Source: Planctomonas sp. JC2975 (lineage in GTDB: Bacteria; Actinomycetota; Actinomycetes; Actinomycetales; Microbacteriaceae). From it: a stretch of DNA of 64,000 nt. The notes beneath the pieces were generated by a model. It made no database searches. It worked only from the letters and a program-made list of their open reading frames with translations, and was not told the origin of the DNA. The stretch is taken from positions 1,054,001 through 1,118,000 of the forward strand of contig NZ_JABEKS010000001.1 in the NCBI RefSeq assembly GCF_012985205.1, given 5' to 3'. Positions 1 through 10,794 of this stretch are shown in pieces (position 1 is the stretch's first letter; each line of letters opens with the position of its first letter). A program made the position numbers and the translations under genes.

Positions 1-1361
1 GTCTCGGTCACGACGGCGCCACCGATCAGGGCGCCGAAGTCGAGAGTGATGATCGTGACGATCGGGATAAGGGCGTTGCGGAACGCGTGGCGGACCACGA
101 CAGTGCGTTCGGTCAGACCCTTCGATCGCGCGGTGCGGATGTAGTCCTGGTTCATCACGTCGAGCATGCTCGCGCGAGCGTAGCGGCTGTATGCGGCCAG
201 CGACGCGAGCATGAGCGCGAGGGTCGGCAGCAGCAGGTGCGTGAACTGATCGATGCCGGTGATCCAGAAATCACCGGAGAGACCAGGAGTGACCGAGCCG
301 ATCGTCGCGATCGGACGACCGTTCGCCGACGAGCTGTTCGCATAGACGTTCCATGCCTGCATGTACCGGTCGAGCGCCGTCACCGCGGCCATCAGGAACG
401 CCGTGATCGCCGCGGTACGGGCCGATGCCCAACGATCATGTCCGCCGTAGAGCCAGCCGACGAGGATGCCGACGCCGACTGCCACGATGCCGAGCAGGAT
501 GAACAGCCAGAGGCTCATGTACGGGAACAGGTACTGCAGTGGGTAGTACAGCGCGGCACCGATCGCGACGACTGTCAGCGACGAGTACAACGACTTGCGA
601 TTCTCCAGACCCGTTGACACCGCTGTCACCAGGAACGCGAATCCGACGCTGAGAAGCGTCACCACCACGATGCCCAGTCCTGGATCGTCGAACCATCTCG
701 TCGCTGAGATGAACGCGAGAACCGCTCCGGTCGCAACCGTGGCGATACCGAAGACGATGAGTCTTTGTTTCGCATTCCCGCCGATGATCCCGAGCCAGAC
801 GATGCCGGACACGAGGGAGAGGACAACTATCACTACCGGCCCGATCACGGGGTTGGCCAGGAAGTTGTTGAAGCCGATTGCGACGTACTGCTTGAGCATC
901 ACGGCGAGCCAGAAGATCGGCAGGGAGAAGAAGAGGAATGAGAGGAACGTTGCGCCGTAGTCGTACGCGGTGTACTGGCGCAGCGCCGTCGTGATCCCGA
1001 TGAGAACACCGAAGATGATGGCGATTACGGCGGCCGTGGTGACCAGCTGCAGGGTCGCCCACATGGCGGAGCCGAGCTCATCGGTGACCGGCTGGCCGTT
1101 GATGGCGTAGCCGAGGGTGAAGTGCCCGACGAATCCCTGAAGGATGCCGCCGAGCCAAATGAAGTACCGCAGGAACGGTGACACGTCGAGGTGGAGCAGC
1201 TCTACACGTTGCTCGATGAGCAGCTCCTTGTTCTTCGCGTGACTCTGCAGAAGGTCCTGCAGAGGGTTGCCCGAAAAACAGGTGAGCACATAAACGATGT
1301 AGGAGGCGACGGCCAACACCACCAACGAGGCGAAGAACCTCCTGGTGAGGAATGCGACCAT
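1..1361 (-). CDS. ABC transporter permease, DppB/OppB type (3' end beyond window)
   Basis: Inner-membrane permease subunit of a peptide/nickel-type ABC importer; it would pair with a second permease and ATPases beyond the left edge. At least 453 residues are visible. The N-terminus (RRFFASLVVLAVASYIVY) is a typical first DppB helix. The part nearest the window edge carries the conserved permease region (YSRYARASMLDVMNQDYIRT, then ARSKGL and HAFRNALIP). Between the two lies a long insert with several extra hydrophobic segments, so the protein is well above the usual 310-330 residues. The ATG at 1361 is chosen because AAAGG sits about 7 nt upstream; an in-frame ATG at 1382 has no ribosome site. 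It lies downstream of the binding-protein gene on the same strand, separated by a hairpin. Confidence 0.88.
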   Translation of the reverse strand, partial: MVAFLTRRFFASLVVLAVASYIVYVLTCFSGNPLQDLLQSHAKNKELLIEQRVELLHLDVSPFLRYFIWLGGILQGFVGHFTLGYAINGQPVTDELGSAMWATLQLVTTAAVIAIIFGVLIGITTALRQYTAYDYGATFLSFLFFSLPIFWLAVMLKQYVAIGFNNFLANPVIGPVVIVVLSLVSGIVWLGIIGGNAKQRLIVFGIATVATGAVLAFISATRWFDDPGLGIVVVTLLSVGFAFLVTAVSTGLENRKSLYSSLTVVAIGAALYYPLQYLFPYMSLWLFILLGIVAVGVGILVGWLYGGHDRWASARTAAITAFLMAAVTALDRYMQAWNVYANSSSANGRPIATIGSVTPGLSGDFWITGIDQFTHLLLPTLALMLASLAAYSRYARASMLDVMNQDYIRTARSKGLTERTVVVRHAFRNALIPIVTIITLDFGALIGGAVVTE

Positions 1362-1510
1362 GGACAGGCCTTTCTTGGTCATTCGGCACGCGGGCGCGCG
1401 GTAGCGCGCTCGATGCGAGCCGGTCATCCAAAACGTACTCCGGCCAGCCTGGGTGGTCACCGTGCGGAATCGGTTTTCGCTGGGGTCACCAGCGCCGATT
1501 GCTCGCGAAC

Positions 1511-1545
1511 GGGGCGCCGAAGCAGGTTGTCTGCCTCGGCGCCCC
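1511..1545 (-). terminator. Intercistronic hairpin between binding protein and permease
   Basis: Two arms of GGGGCGCCGA plus GCAG pair with CTGC plus TCGGCGCCCC around a 5-nt loop, with one mismatch. It lies 38 nt after the binding-protein stop and has no T-tract. I infer either a partial terminator or an mRNA-stabilising 3' stem that would leave more binding protein than permease, as is common for such operons. Confidence 0.55.
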
Positions 1546-1582
1546 TGTTCTCGATGACCTCAGCCGGTCAGCGCACGAGAAC

Positions 1583-3385
1583 TTACTTCGAGGGCGTGGA
1601 CTTGGAGGAGTGCTCCGAGGTCCATTCGAAGTAGTTCCAGAACACCGTCACGTTGATCGGGTTGTCCTTCACGTTGGCGACCTTGTCGGACCACGCGGTG
1701 ACATCCGGGAACTGGAAGATCGTCACGCCAGGAGCATCGGCCCAGGCGTTCTTGTCGATCTCGGCGAGGATCTTGTTGTTGTCAGCCTCAGTGCCAGTGC
1801 TCGTCTCGAGCTTCTTCCACAGTGCATCGGAAGCCGTGTTGGAGTAGCCCTGGTAGTTGGACTGTCCACCGGTCTGGAATGCGGCCTGGTTGCCCGTGTA
1901 GGCAAGGCTGGTGAACTGCCACGCGAAGATCGACGCGTCGTAGGAGCCGTTGCCCAGGTTGGTGAAGAAGTCCTCACCGGGGCTGCCTGCGTCTGCGACC
2001 GTGATGCCGGCCTGAGCAGCCGAGTCGCGGATCAGGGCGAACTCGCTGGTACGACGCGGGTTGTCGTTCGGGTAGGCGAACTTGACCGTCAGGTTGGAGA
2101 CGCCGGCCTTGGCCAGCAGGTCCTTGGCACCCTGGATGTCGACCTTGTCGTACGCGCTCGCGCCGTTGTTCGCGACCGACTCGTCATAGCCAGCGGCACC
2201 CGGCAGGAAGAACTGCGAGTCGTCGAGCTTGGCGTTCGGGTTGAGCGGCTTGATCAGCTTGTCGACGATCTCCTGACGCGGGATGGTCTTCAGGAAGGCC
2301 TCGCGAACCTCGAGGGCCTTCGTGGCGTCTCCGCCGTAGGTCTTCGGGTCGAACGGGCCACCGTTGTCCATCGTCAGGTCGACGTGCTCGTAGCTGGACT
2401 CCGAGGTGTTGGTCACCTTGACGCCGGTCAGCTTGTCCAGCGCCTCGACGGTGTCAGTGGTGGCCTGGCCGGAGATGATGTCGACCTCGCCATTCTGGAG
2501 CGCCTGAACCTGCGCGGTCTGGTCCGGGATGAAGCGCACCGTGAGGGTGTCGATCTTCGGGATCGGGCCCGCGGTGTAGTCGGGGTTGCGCGTCAGGGTG
2601 ATGTACTGGTTCTTCACGAACGAGGACACCTGGTAGGGGCCGTCGCTGACGAGCAGCTTCTTGTCGCTCGGCATGCTCGTGACGTTCCACTTGGTGCTCC
2701 ACGCCTTGGCGAGCGCCGTGATCGTGGCGGTGTCGTTGTCCTGGATCGCCTTGATGACGGCCTTGTCGGCGTCAGCGTTCGAGATCTTCTTGTCCGGGTA
2801 CGCCTCCTGGTACACGATGTGCGCCGGAAGCGTCGGGGTCAGGAGGGAGACCTCCCAGTCGACATAGGGCTTCGCGAAGGTCGTGATGACCGTCTTCGAG
2901 TCCTTGACGGTCGGGACCTTCTCGATGTTGTCGAGGCCGGTACCGGCGTTGACATTGTTGAAGTTCGCGCCGCTCTTGGCGTTGTTGTACTTGCTGATGC
3001 TCGAGGCCCACTGCAGCAGGATGTCGGCCGCGTTCACCGGGTCGCCGTCGCTCCACTTGGCGTTGTCGCTCAGCGTGTACTTGATGGTCAGCGGGCTGCT
3101 CGACGTCTTCTCGTAGGTGCCGAACTTGGTGTTCTTCACCAGCTTGGGCGTGGCGTCGTAGTAGTTGAAGCCGAAACCGCCACCGGTGAGGTAGGCGATG
3201 TTCGAGTTGTAGGTGCTGTACTGATTCGAGATGAGATTGTTCAGAGTCGTCACGGCCGAGTTCTGAGCGATCGACAGCGATGTCTTCTCACTGAGTTCAC
3301 TCTGCTTGGGTGCAGAGCACCCCGCGAGGACGACGCCGGCGGCAGCCACTGCTGCCAAGGCGACGACTGCTCGTCTGAGTTTCAC
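1583..3385 (-). CDS. Peptide-type ABC transporter substrate-binding lipoprotein (SBP_bac_5)
   Basis: Extracytoplasmic receptor that would deliver peptides or a similar ligand to the permease encoded just downstream. The start is the GTG at 3385, with a perfect AGGAGG 4 nt upstream; this gives 600 residues, normal for family 5 binding proteins. Residues 1-23 form a lipoprotein signal ending in VVLAGC, with Cys23 the lipidation site. The body carries family-typical stretches (KWSDGDPVNAADIL, and a late ILAEIDKNAWADAPGVTIFQ). It is the first gene of this unit on the minus strand. The ligand cannot be told from sequence. Confidence 0.92.
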   Translation of the reverse strand: MKLRRAVVALAAVAAAGVVLAGCSAPKQSELSEKTSLSIAQNSAVTTLNNLISNQYSTYNSNIAYLTGGGFGFNYYDATPKLVKNTKFGTYEKTSSSPLTIKYTLSDNAKWSDGDPVNAADILLQWASSISKYNNAKSGANFNNVNAGTGLDNIEKVPTVKDSKTVITTFAKPYVDWEVSLLTPTLPAHIVYQEAYPDKKISNADADKAVIKAIQDNDTATITALAKAWSTKWNVTSMPSDKKLLVSDGPYQVSSFVKNQYITLTRNPDYTAGPIPKIDTLTVRFIPDQTAQVQALQNGEVDIISGQATTDTVEALDKLTGVKVTNTSESSYEHVDLTMDNGGPFDPKTYGGDATKALEVREAFLKTIPRQEIVDKLIKPLNPNAKLDDSQFFLPGAAGYDESVANNGASAYDKVDIQGAKDLLAKAGVSNLTVKFAYPNDNPRRTSEFALIRDSAAQAGITVADAGSPGEDFFTNLGNGSYDASIFAWQFTSLAYTGNQAAFQTGGQSNYQGYSNTASDALWKKLETSTGTEADNNKILAEIDKNAWADAPGVTIFQFPDVTAWSDKVANVKDNPINVTVFWNYFEWTSEHSSKSTPSK

Positions 3386-3698
3386 TTTTCCTCCTGTGGG
3401 GGTTTTCGCACACGACGATCCAACGCGATCGCGGCGCGAGAGATAGAAGAAAGATAAACATCCGTCCCTCAGCGGGCAAACCGGCAGCACAAACTGTTAC
3501 AGGCTAGAAACCATCGCAACGGATTGTTGCGCGGCGAACGCGAGCGGCGCGGAAATCCGTCGCGATCTGCAACATCTGAGCAATCTTGAGTGATGCTCAT
3601 TATTGGTCGATCCGTACTCCCCGATCAGATCCCTGCCTGGGCCCCGTAGACGCTCCGCGCGGCCGCACCGTGAGACCTCGCGTGGGAGGATGTCTGCC
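3386..3698. other. Divergent intergenic region between binding protein and CPBP protease
   Basis: About 313 bp with no convincing gene. It should hold promoters for both divergent neighbours, but no clear -35/-10 pair stands out. A short dyad, CGCAAC-ggatt-GTTGCG at 3515-3531, is a possible operator for the transporter gene; this is a weak guess. Confidence 0.4.
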
Positions 3699-4529
3699 AT
3701 GGCAGAGGGGGCGGCGCGGACCGCAGAACCACGGGCATCCTTCCCTCTCGAGACAGTCGTCCCACGCGGGCAGCGCACCAAGCTGTGGTGGGAAGTCGCG
3801 ATCGTGCTCGGCTTGTCGCTCGGGCAGTCGGCCGTGTACTCGATCCTCACGATCGTGCAGCGCCTTGCAGCGCCGACCCCGCTGAAGGACCAGAGCGCAG
3901 AGGTCAACCAGTCGCAATCGCCGACGCCGTGGCTGGACTTCACATACCAGGCGCTCGACATCGTCTTCGCCTTGATGGCCGTGGCCCTCGTCATCTACCT
4001 ACTCTGGCGCCCTCAGCAGACGGGGTTCAGACGCATCGGACTCGACTGGTCGCGGCCATGGCGCGACCTGGGTTCCGGAGCGCTGCTGTTCGCCGTCATC
4101 GGCGTGCCGGGGCTCGGGTTCTACGCCTTGAGCCGGGTGTTCGGCATCACCGTCTCGGTCGGTACGTGGCCGGATCCGTCCTACTGGTGGACGGCAGGGA
4201 TGCTCCTGCTCAGCGCCGTGCGCGCCGCGCTGCAAGAAGAGGTCATCATGATCGGCTACCTCTTCGCGCGTCTCAAGCAGCTGGGCTGGAATTCGTGGTG
4301 GGTGATCATCGCCTCCGCGCTCGTGCGCGGCAGCTATCACCTCTATCAGGGCATCGGACCGTTCTTCGGCAACGCCGTCATGGGAGTCGTCTTCGGCTGG
4401 TGCTACCGCCGGTGGGGACGGACTGCACCGCTCGTCGTCGCGCACAGCTTGCTCGACATCGTGTCGTTCATCGGGTACCCGATCGCCGTCGCGCTGTGGC
4501 CCGGTGTCTTCGGTCAGACGAAGTCCTGA
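3699..4529 (+). CDS. CPBP family intramembrane glutamic endopeptidase
   Basis: Multi-pass membrane protein of the CAAX-protease/bacteriocin-processing (Abi, Rce1-like) family, 276 residues. The family's catalytic pattern is visible: Glu180-Glu181 (QEEVIMIGYLF), a His in RGSYHLYQG (His214), and His249 in VAHSLLD. The usual Arg after EExxx is not in its normal place, so activity is likely but not certain. The start at 3699 is favoured by GGGAGG 9 nt upstream; an ATG at 3690 touches that same site. Single gene, divergent from the ABC importer. Substrate unknown. Confidence 0.85.
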   Translation: MAEGAARTAEPRASFPLETVVPRGQRTKLWWEVAIVLGLSLGQSAVYSILTIVQRLAAPTPLKDQSAEVNQSQSPTPWLDFTYQALDIVFALMAVALVIYLLWRPQQTGFRRIGLDWSRPWRDLGSGALLFAVIGVPGLGFYALSRVFGITVSVGTWPDPSYWWTAGMLLLSAVRAALQEEVIMIGYLFARLKQLGWNSWWVIIASALVRGSYHLYQGIGPFFGNAVMGVVFGWCYRRWGRTAPLVVAHSLLDIVSFIGYPIAVALWPGVFGQTKS

Positions 4530-4596
4530 CGCCAAGCCGGCTACCCAGCGCTCACCACATTCTCCGGAGCCCGGAGCGCGCTCCCCTTCCGCGAGA

Positions 4597-4815
4597 GTGC
4601 CCGTTTCTCCGCCCGAAAGTGCGTGTTTCCGTTCGCGGAGGTGCCCGTTCTGCTTTCGCGTGTGCACCGTCCAGCGCCGATACGGGCAGGTTCGGGAGCA
4701 CGAACGGGCGCCCTCGAAAGGAGAGACGAGCACCCTCGGGAGAAGAAACGGGCACTTTCGGGCGGAGAAACGGGCACGCTCGGGAGGAGAAACGGGGACG
4801 CTCAGGAGGATGGGC
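4597..4815. repeat. Inverted array of degenerate 22-bp repeats
   Basis: Left side: three consecutive 22-bp units (4597-4618, 4619-4640, 4641-4662) beginning GTGC. Right side: four consecutive 22-bp units in opposite orientation (4712-4733, 4734-4755, 4756-4777, 4778-4799) plus a degraded one to about 4815. Positions 4597-4622 are an exact reverse complement of 4752-4777 (26 bp; arm starts GTGCCCGTTTCTCC). The array occupies most of the gap between the convergent CPBP and gcvP genes. Transcripts could fold into a long stem. It is not a CRISPR array because there are no spacers. Confidence 0.85.
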
Positions 4816-4833
4816 GAGCGATCGCGGCTTGAG

Positions 4834-7781
<2,948 letters not shown>

Positions 7782-7785
<4 letters not shown>

Positions 7786-8168
7786 GCGCTCTCCCCGGTC
7801 AGTGCGTCGTAGGCGGCGGCATCCAGGAGATCTTCCAGGCGTGTTGCGTCTGCGACGCGCACCTTGATGAGCCACCCTTCACCGAACGGATCCGAGTTGA
7901 CGAGCTCCGGCGCGTCGACGACAGCATCGTTGACCTCGAGGACCTCGCCCGTGACAGGGGCGAAGAGCTCGCCGACGGACTTCGTCGACTCGATCTCACC
8001 GACGACGGCGCCCTCCGCTGTGTCGCTGCCGACCTGCGGGAGGTCGACGTAGACGACGTCGCCGAGCTTCTCGGCGGCGTACTCGGTGATGCCGACAGTG
8101 GCTGCGTCGCCGTCGACCATGACCCATTCGTGCTCGGCGGTGTAGCGGCGATCGGTGGGGACGGCCAT
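7782..8168 (-). CDS. gcvH: Glycine cleavage system H protein
   Basis: Lipoyl carrier that shuttles the aminomethyl group between GcvP, GcvT and lipoamide dehydrogenase. 128 residues, normal for the family. The lipoylation motif is ESTKSVGE with Lys63 as the modified residue. N-terminal [10 protein letters not shown] is the family signature. The ATG at 8168 comes 1 nt after the gcvT stop, and its own stop overlaps the gcvP start by 4 bp, so the three genes are tightly coupled. Confidence 0.97.
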
Positions 8169-8169
8169 G

Positions 8170-9387
8170 TCAGTTCTTCTTTCTCGAATAGAAGGGCAGT
8201 TCTGTGACGCTGAACGGGATGCGCGTGCCGCGCACATCCACGTCGAGTTCGGTGCCGGTCGCGGCCAGCGCCGGGTCGACGTAGGCGAGGGCGATCGGAT
8301 GCGCGAGCGTGGGTGACAACGCGCCGGAGGTGATCTCGCCGACGGCGGCCTCGTCACTGGCCCTTGCGTACACCTGGTAGCCGGCGCGGGCGGCCCGCTT
8401 GCCGTCGCCCATGAGGCCGACGAGCACACGGGCATCCGATGGGACACCTTGCTCGATGGCCTCGCGGCCCACGAAGTCGTCGGGCTTGGCGAGCGCGACG
8501 ACGCGACCCAGCCCAGCCTGCGAGGGCAGCGTGCGGGTCGAGAGCTCGTGGCCGTAGAGGGGCATTCCCGCCTCGAGGCGGAGGGTGTCCCGGCTGGCGA
8601 GCCCCGCAGGCACGAGGCCTGCTCCGGCTCCCGTCTCCAGCAGCGCATCCCACAGCGCGCGAGCGTTGTCGGGCGCGACGTAGAGCTCGAAGCCGTCCTC
8701 GCCCGTGTAGCCGGTTCGCGCGATGAGCACGGGGTGGTCCTGGAACGTTCCGGAGAGCGATCGGTAGTACTTCAGTGCGGCGAGCGCGTTGTCGATGTCG
8801 GGATCCTCGCGGTCCTCCGGCAGGTCGGCGCCCGCTTCGAGGCCGAGCTCCTCGACGTTCTGCAGGATCTCCAGCGCGCGTGGACCCTGGATCGCGATCA
8901 GAGCGATGTCGTCCGACTCGTCGTAGACGTCCGCCTGGAACGATGTCGCTCGCTGCACGAGCGCGTCGGCCACCGTTTGACGGTTGGCCGCGTTCGCCAC
9001 CACCAGGTACCGGTCGGCGCCCGTGCGGTACACGACGAGGTCGTCGAGGATGCCGCCGGATTCGTCGAGCAGGAGCGAGTACTTCGCCTGTCCCTGCTCG
9101 AGAGCGGAGAGCCTGCCTGCGAGCGCATGGTCGAGCGCATCGGCCGCCTGCGGGCCGATGACGACGATCTCGCCCATGTGCGACAGGTCGAACAGGCCGG
9201 CTGCGGTGCGCACGGCGTGGTGCTCGGCGAGGTCGCTCGAGTAGCGGACCGGCATCTGCCAGCCGGCGAAGTCCGTGAAACTCGCGCCCGCAGCGACATG
9301 GGCGTCGTTGAGCGGCGAGAGCCGCTCCGTGTTCTCGGGCGGCGTTGGTCGCTCGGTGGTGCCGGACGACGACGGAACCTGGGCCAT
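8170..9387 (-). CDS. gcvT: Glycine cleavage system T protein, aminomethyltransferase
   Basis: Transfers the methylene group from aminomethyl-lipoyl-GcvH to tetrahydrofolate, releasing ammonia. 405 residues; the extra length over the usual 360-370 is a Ser/Pro-rich N-terminal extension of about 30 residues before [19 protein letters not shown]. Recognisable blocks are [20 protein letters not shown] and [14 protein letters not shown]. The ATG at 9387 is chosen because CGGAGAA lies about 5 nt upstream. First gene of the operon, about 87 nt downstream of the tandem glycine riboswitch. Confidence 0.96.
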   Translation of the reverse strand: MAQVPSSSGTTERPTPPENTERLSPLNDAHVAAGASFTDFAGWQMPVRYSSDLAEHHAVRTAAGLFDLSHMGEIVVIGPQAADALDHALAGRLSALEQGQAKYSLLLDESGGILDDLVVYRTGADRYLVVANAANRQTVADALVQRATSFQADVYDESDDIALIAIQGPRALEILQNVEELGLEAGADLPEDREDPDIDNALAALKYYRSLSGTFQDHPVLIARTGYTGEDGFELYVAPDNARALWDALLETGAGAGLVPAGLASRDTLRLEAGMPLYGHELSTRTLPSQAGLGRVVALAKPDDFVGREAIEQGVPSDARVLVGLMGDGKRAARAGYQVYARASDEAAVGEITSGALSPTLAHPIALAYVDPALAATGTELDVDVRGTRIPFSVTELPFYSRKKN

Positions 9388-9473
9388 GAGTTCTCCGATC
9401 TGTCTCGCGGGCTGAATCCATGGAGTGGATGCAGACACGTCGAAAGACGACACACCGATGGTGTGCTGGGAAC

Positions 9474-9670
9474 TCCCCCTCTGTCATTCGGCCTGAGAGA
9501 TTCACCCCGGACTCGGCCGGGACTTTCACCGTGGGCGAGATCGTAGGGCGATGCCCTTCGATCTGCTCTCCAGAGCGGCCAGCTCGACGCGGTAGGGGTA
9601 CCTGAGAGATTGTCGGGGAGGATTGCTCCTTCGGTGCCTGCTCGGGTTTCCCCGGCGGGCTCTCCCGCGT
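9474..9670 (-). promoter_or_regulatory. Tandem glycine riboswitch upstream of gcvT
   Basis: Read on the minus strand there are two aptamers. The first opens with GCGGGAGAGCCCGC and contains AACCCGAGCAGGCACCGAAG, then GGAGCAA and AATCTCTCAGGTA. The second contains CTGGAGAGCAG, AATCTCTCAGGC and ends GACAGAGGGGGA. Both CTCTCAGG core elements and both aptamer-closing stems are visible, which is the classical cooperative tandem layout. Placed directly before gcvTHP, it should activate the operon when glycine is high. The switching element probably lies between about 9388 and 9473, where a CACACC/GGTGTG stem can form. Confidence 0.93.
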
Positions 9671-9815
9671 CGACCGTGTGGCCCGATGTTCTTTTGTCCG
9701 GCCAGCCTATCGTGCGCGGTGGAGGCGGGCGGCGAATGCCCGGTCTCCCGGTTGTCGGCTTCGCCTCGCTCAGGATCCCGGGCCGGCCGCGCCCCGCCTC
9801 GGCTGAGCCTCGCCC

Positions 9816-9864
9816 AGTGATTCAATTGGTTCAAGTCATCAGCACCAGAAGATGTAGAATCACT
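9816..9864. promoter_or_regulatory. nrtR promoter with candidate operator half-sites
   Basis: TAGAAT at 9855-9860 is a plausible -10 box. Exact inverted 8-mers AGTGATTC (9816-9823) and GAATCACT (9857-9864, overlapping the -10) have centres 41 bp apart, about four helical turns. I infer that a dimeric regulator, possibly NrtR itself, could bind here. No -35 element is convincing. Confidence 0.35.
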
Positions 9865-9889
9865 TCAGGTCACTGATACCTTTACTCTC

Positions 9890-10672
9890 ATGACAGACGC
9901 GACAACGGACTTCGAACCGGCACCCGAGCCCCTCCCGGACTCGGGGCGCGACGGCGCGGCGCAGCGCGCCGGAGCGCTTCAGCTCGCCGTGTCGACCGTC
10001 ATCTTCGCGCTGCGGACCGACGACAGGTTCGGCGCGCAGGGCGCCATGCCCACGCTGTGGCTGCCGCTCGTGCGGCGCATCCGCGAACCGTTCGAAGGAC
10101 GCTGGGCGCTTCCCGGCGGTCCGCTGCAGACGACAGAGGGCCTCGCGGATGCCGCACGTCGCACGCTCGGCGACACGACAGGACTCGCGCCCCGTTACCT
10201 CGAGCAGCTGTACGCCTTCGGCGACGTCGACCGCACCGCGTCGGGTGAGCCGGGGGCGGCCAGGGTGGTCTCGATCGTGTACTGGGCGCTCGTCGGATCC
10301 GACGAAGCGGCACGGGCGACAGTCGGGCAGAACGTGCGATGGTTTCCGGCCGACGAACTCCCGGGCCTCGCATTCGACCACAACCTCATCGTCGACTACG
10401 CGCTCTGGCGGCTCCGCAACAAGATGGAGTACTCCCGAATCGCGCACGCCCTGCTCGGCGAGACGTTCACCCTCGCCCAGTTGCGCGAGGTCCACGAGGC
10501 GGTGCGCGGCAAACGGCTCGATCCGGCGAACTTCCGGCGAGCGATGGAATCCTCCGACGCCCTTGTCGACACCGGTGAGCGCCTCACCGGCACCCCGCAC
10601 AGGCCGCCGAAGCTCTACCGCTACGACACGTCCGTCGGACTCGTCGACACCGGGCCACTCCCCCATCCGTGA
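9890..10672 (+). CDS. nrtR: NrtR-type transcriptional regulator of NAD biosynthesis
   Basis: 260 residues: an N-terminal Nudix-fold domain (about 30-175) and a C-terminal winged-helix domain (about 185-250; TLAQLREVHEAV, LDPANFRR, HRPPKLYRY), the architecture of NrtR regulators. The Nudix box region (GGPLQTTEGLADAARRTLGD) lacks the catalytic EExxGU glutamates, so hydrolysis is unlikely. Known NrtR proteins sense ADP-ribose-type NAD metabolites and control NAD genes. Its position directly before nadA-nadB-nadC supports that role here; DNA target and ligand are inferred. The ATG at 9890 has no strong ribosome site. Confidence 0.9.
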   Translation: MTDATTDFEPAPEPLPDSGRDGAAQRAGALQLAVSTVIFALRTDDRFGAQGAMPTLWLPLVRRIREPFEGRWALPGGPLQTTEGLADAARRTLGDTTGLAPRYLEQLYAFGDVDRTASGEPGAARVVSIVYWALVGSDEAARATVGQNVRWFPADELPGLAFDHNLIVDYALWRLRNKMEYSRIAHALLGETFTLAQLREVHEAVRGKRLDPANFRRAMESSDALVDTGERLTGTPHRPPKLYRYDTSVGLVDTGPLPHP

Positions 10673-10794
10673 CCGGTTCGCATCTGCATGCTTCACCGAT
10701 TCGCTCCGCACCATTCGACCCGCTCCGCTCGCTCAGGGAACTGATCACCAGAACGAGGCCGGTTGGGCCACCACGAAAGAAGAAGGCACCGAAC

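Noticed and set aside
1352-3457. Long plus-strand open frame opposite the binding-protein gene
   Set aside because: Mirror frame of a high-GC gene; the minus-strand frame has AGGAGG, a lipoprotein signal and family motifs.
9354-9529. Open frames across the region upstream of gcvT
   Set aside because: They cross the glycine riboswitch, whose RNA motifs explain the sequence conservation.
9890-10672. Active Nudix hydrolase (ADP-ribose or NTP pyrophosphatase)
   Set aside because: Catalytic glutamates of the Nudix box are missing and a C-terminal winged helix of the NrtR type is present.
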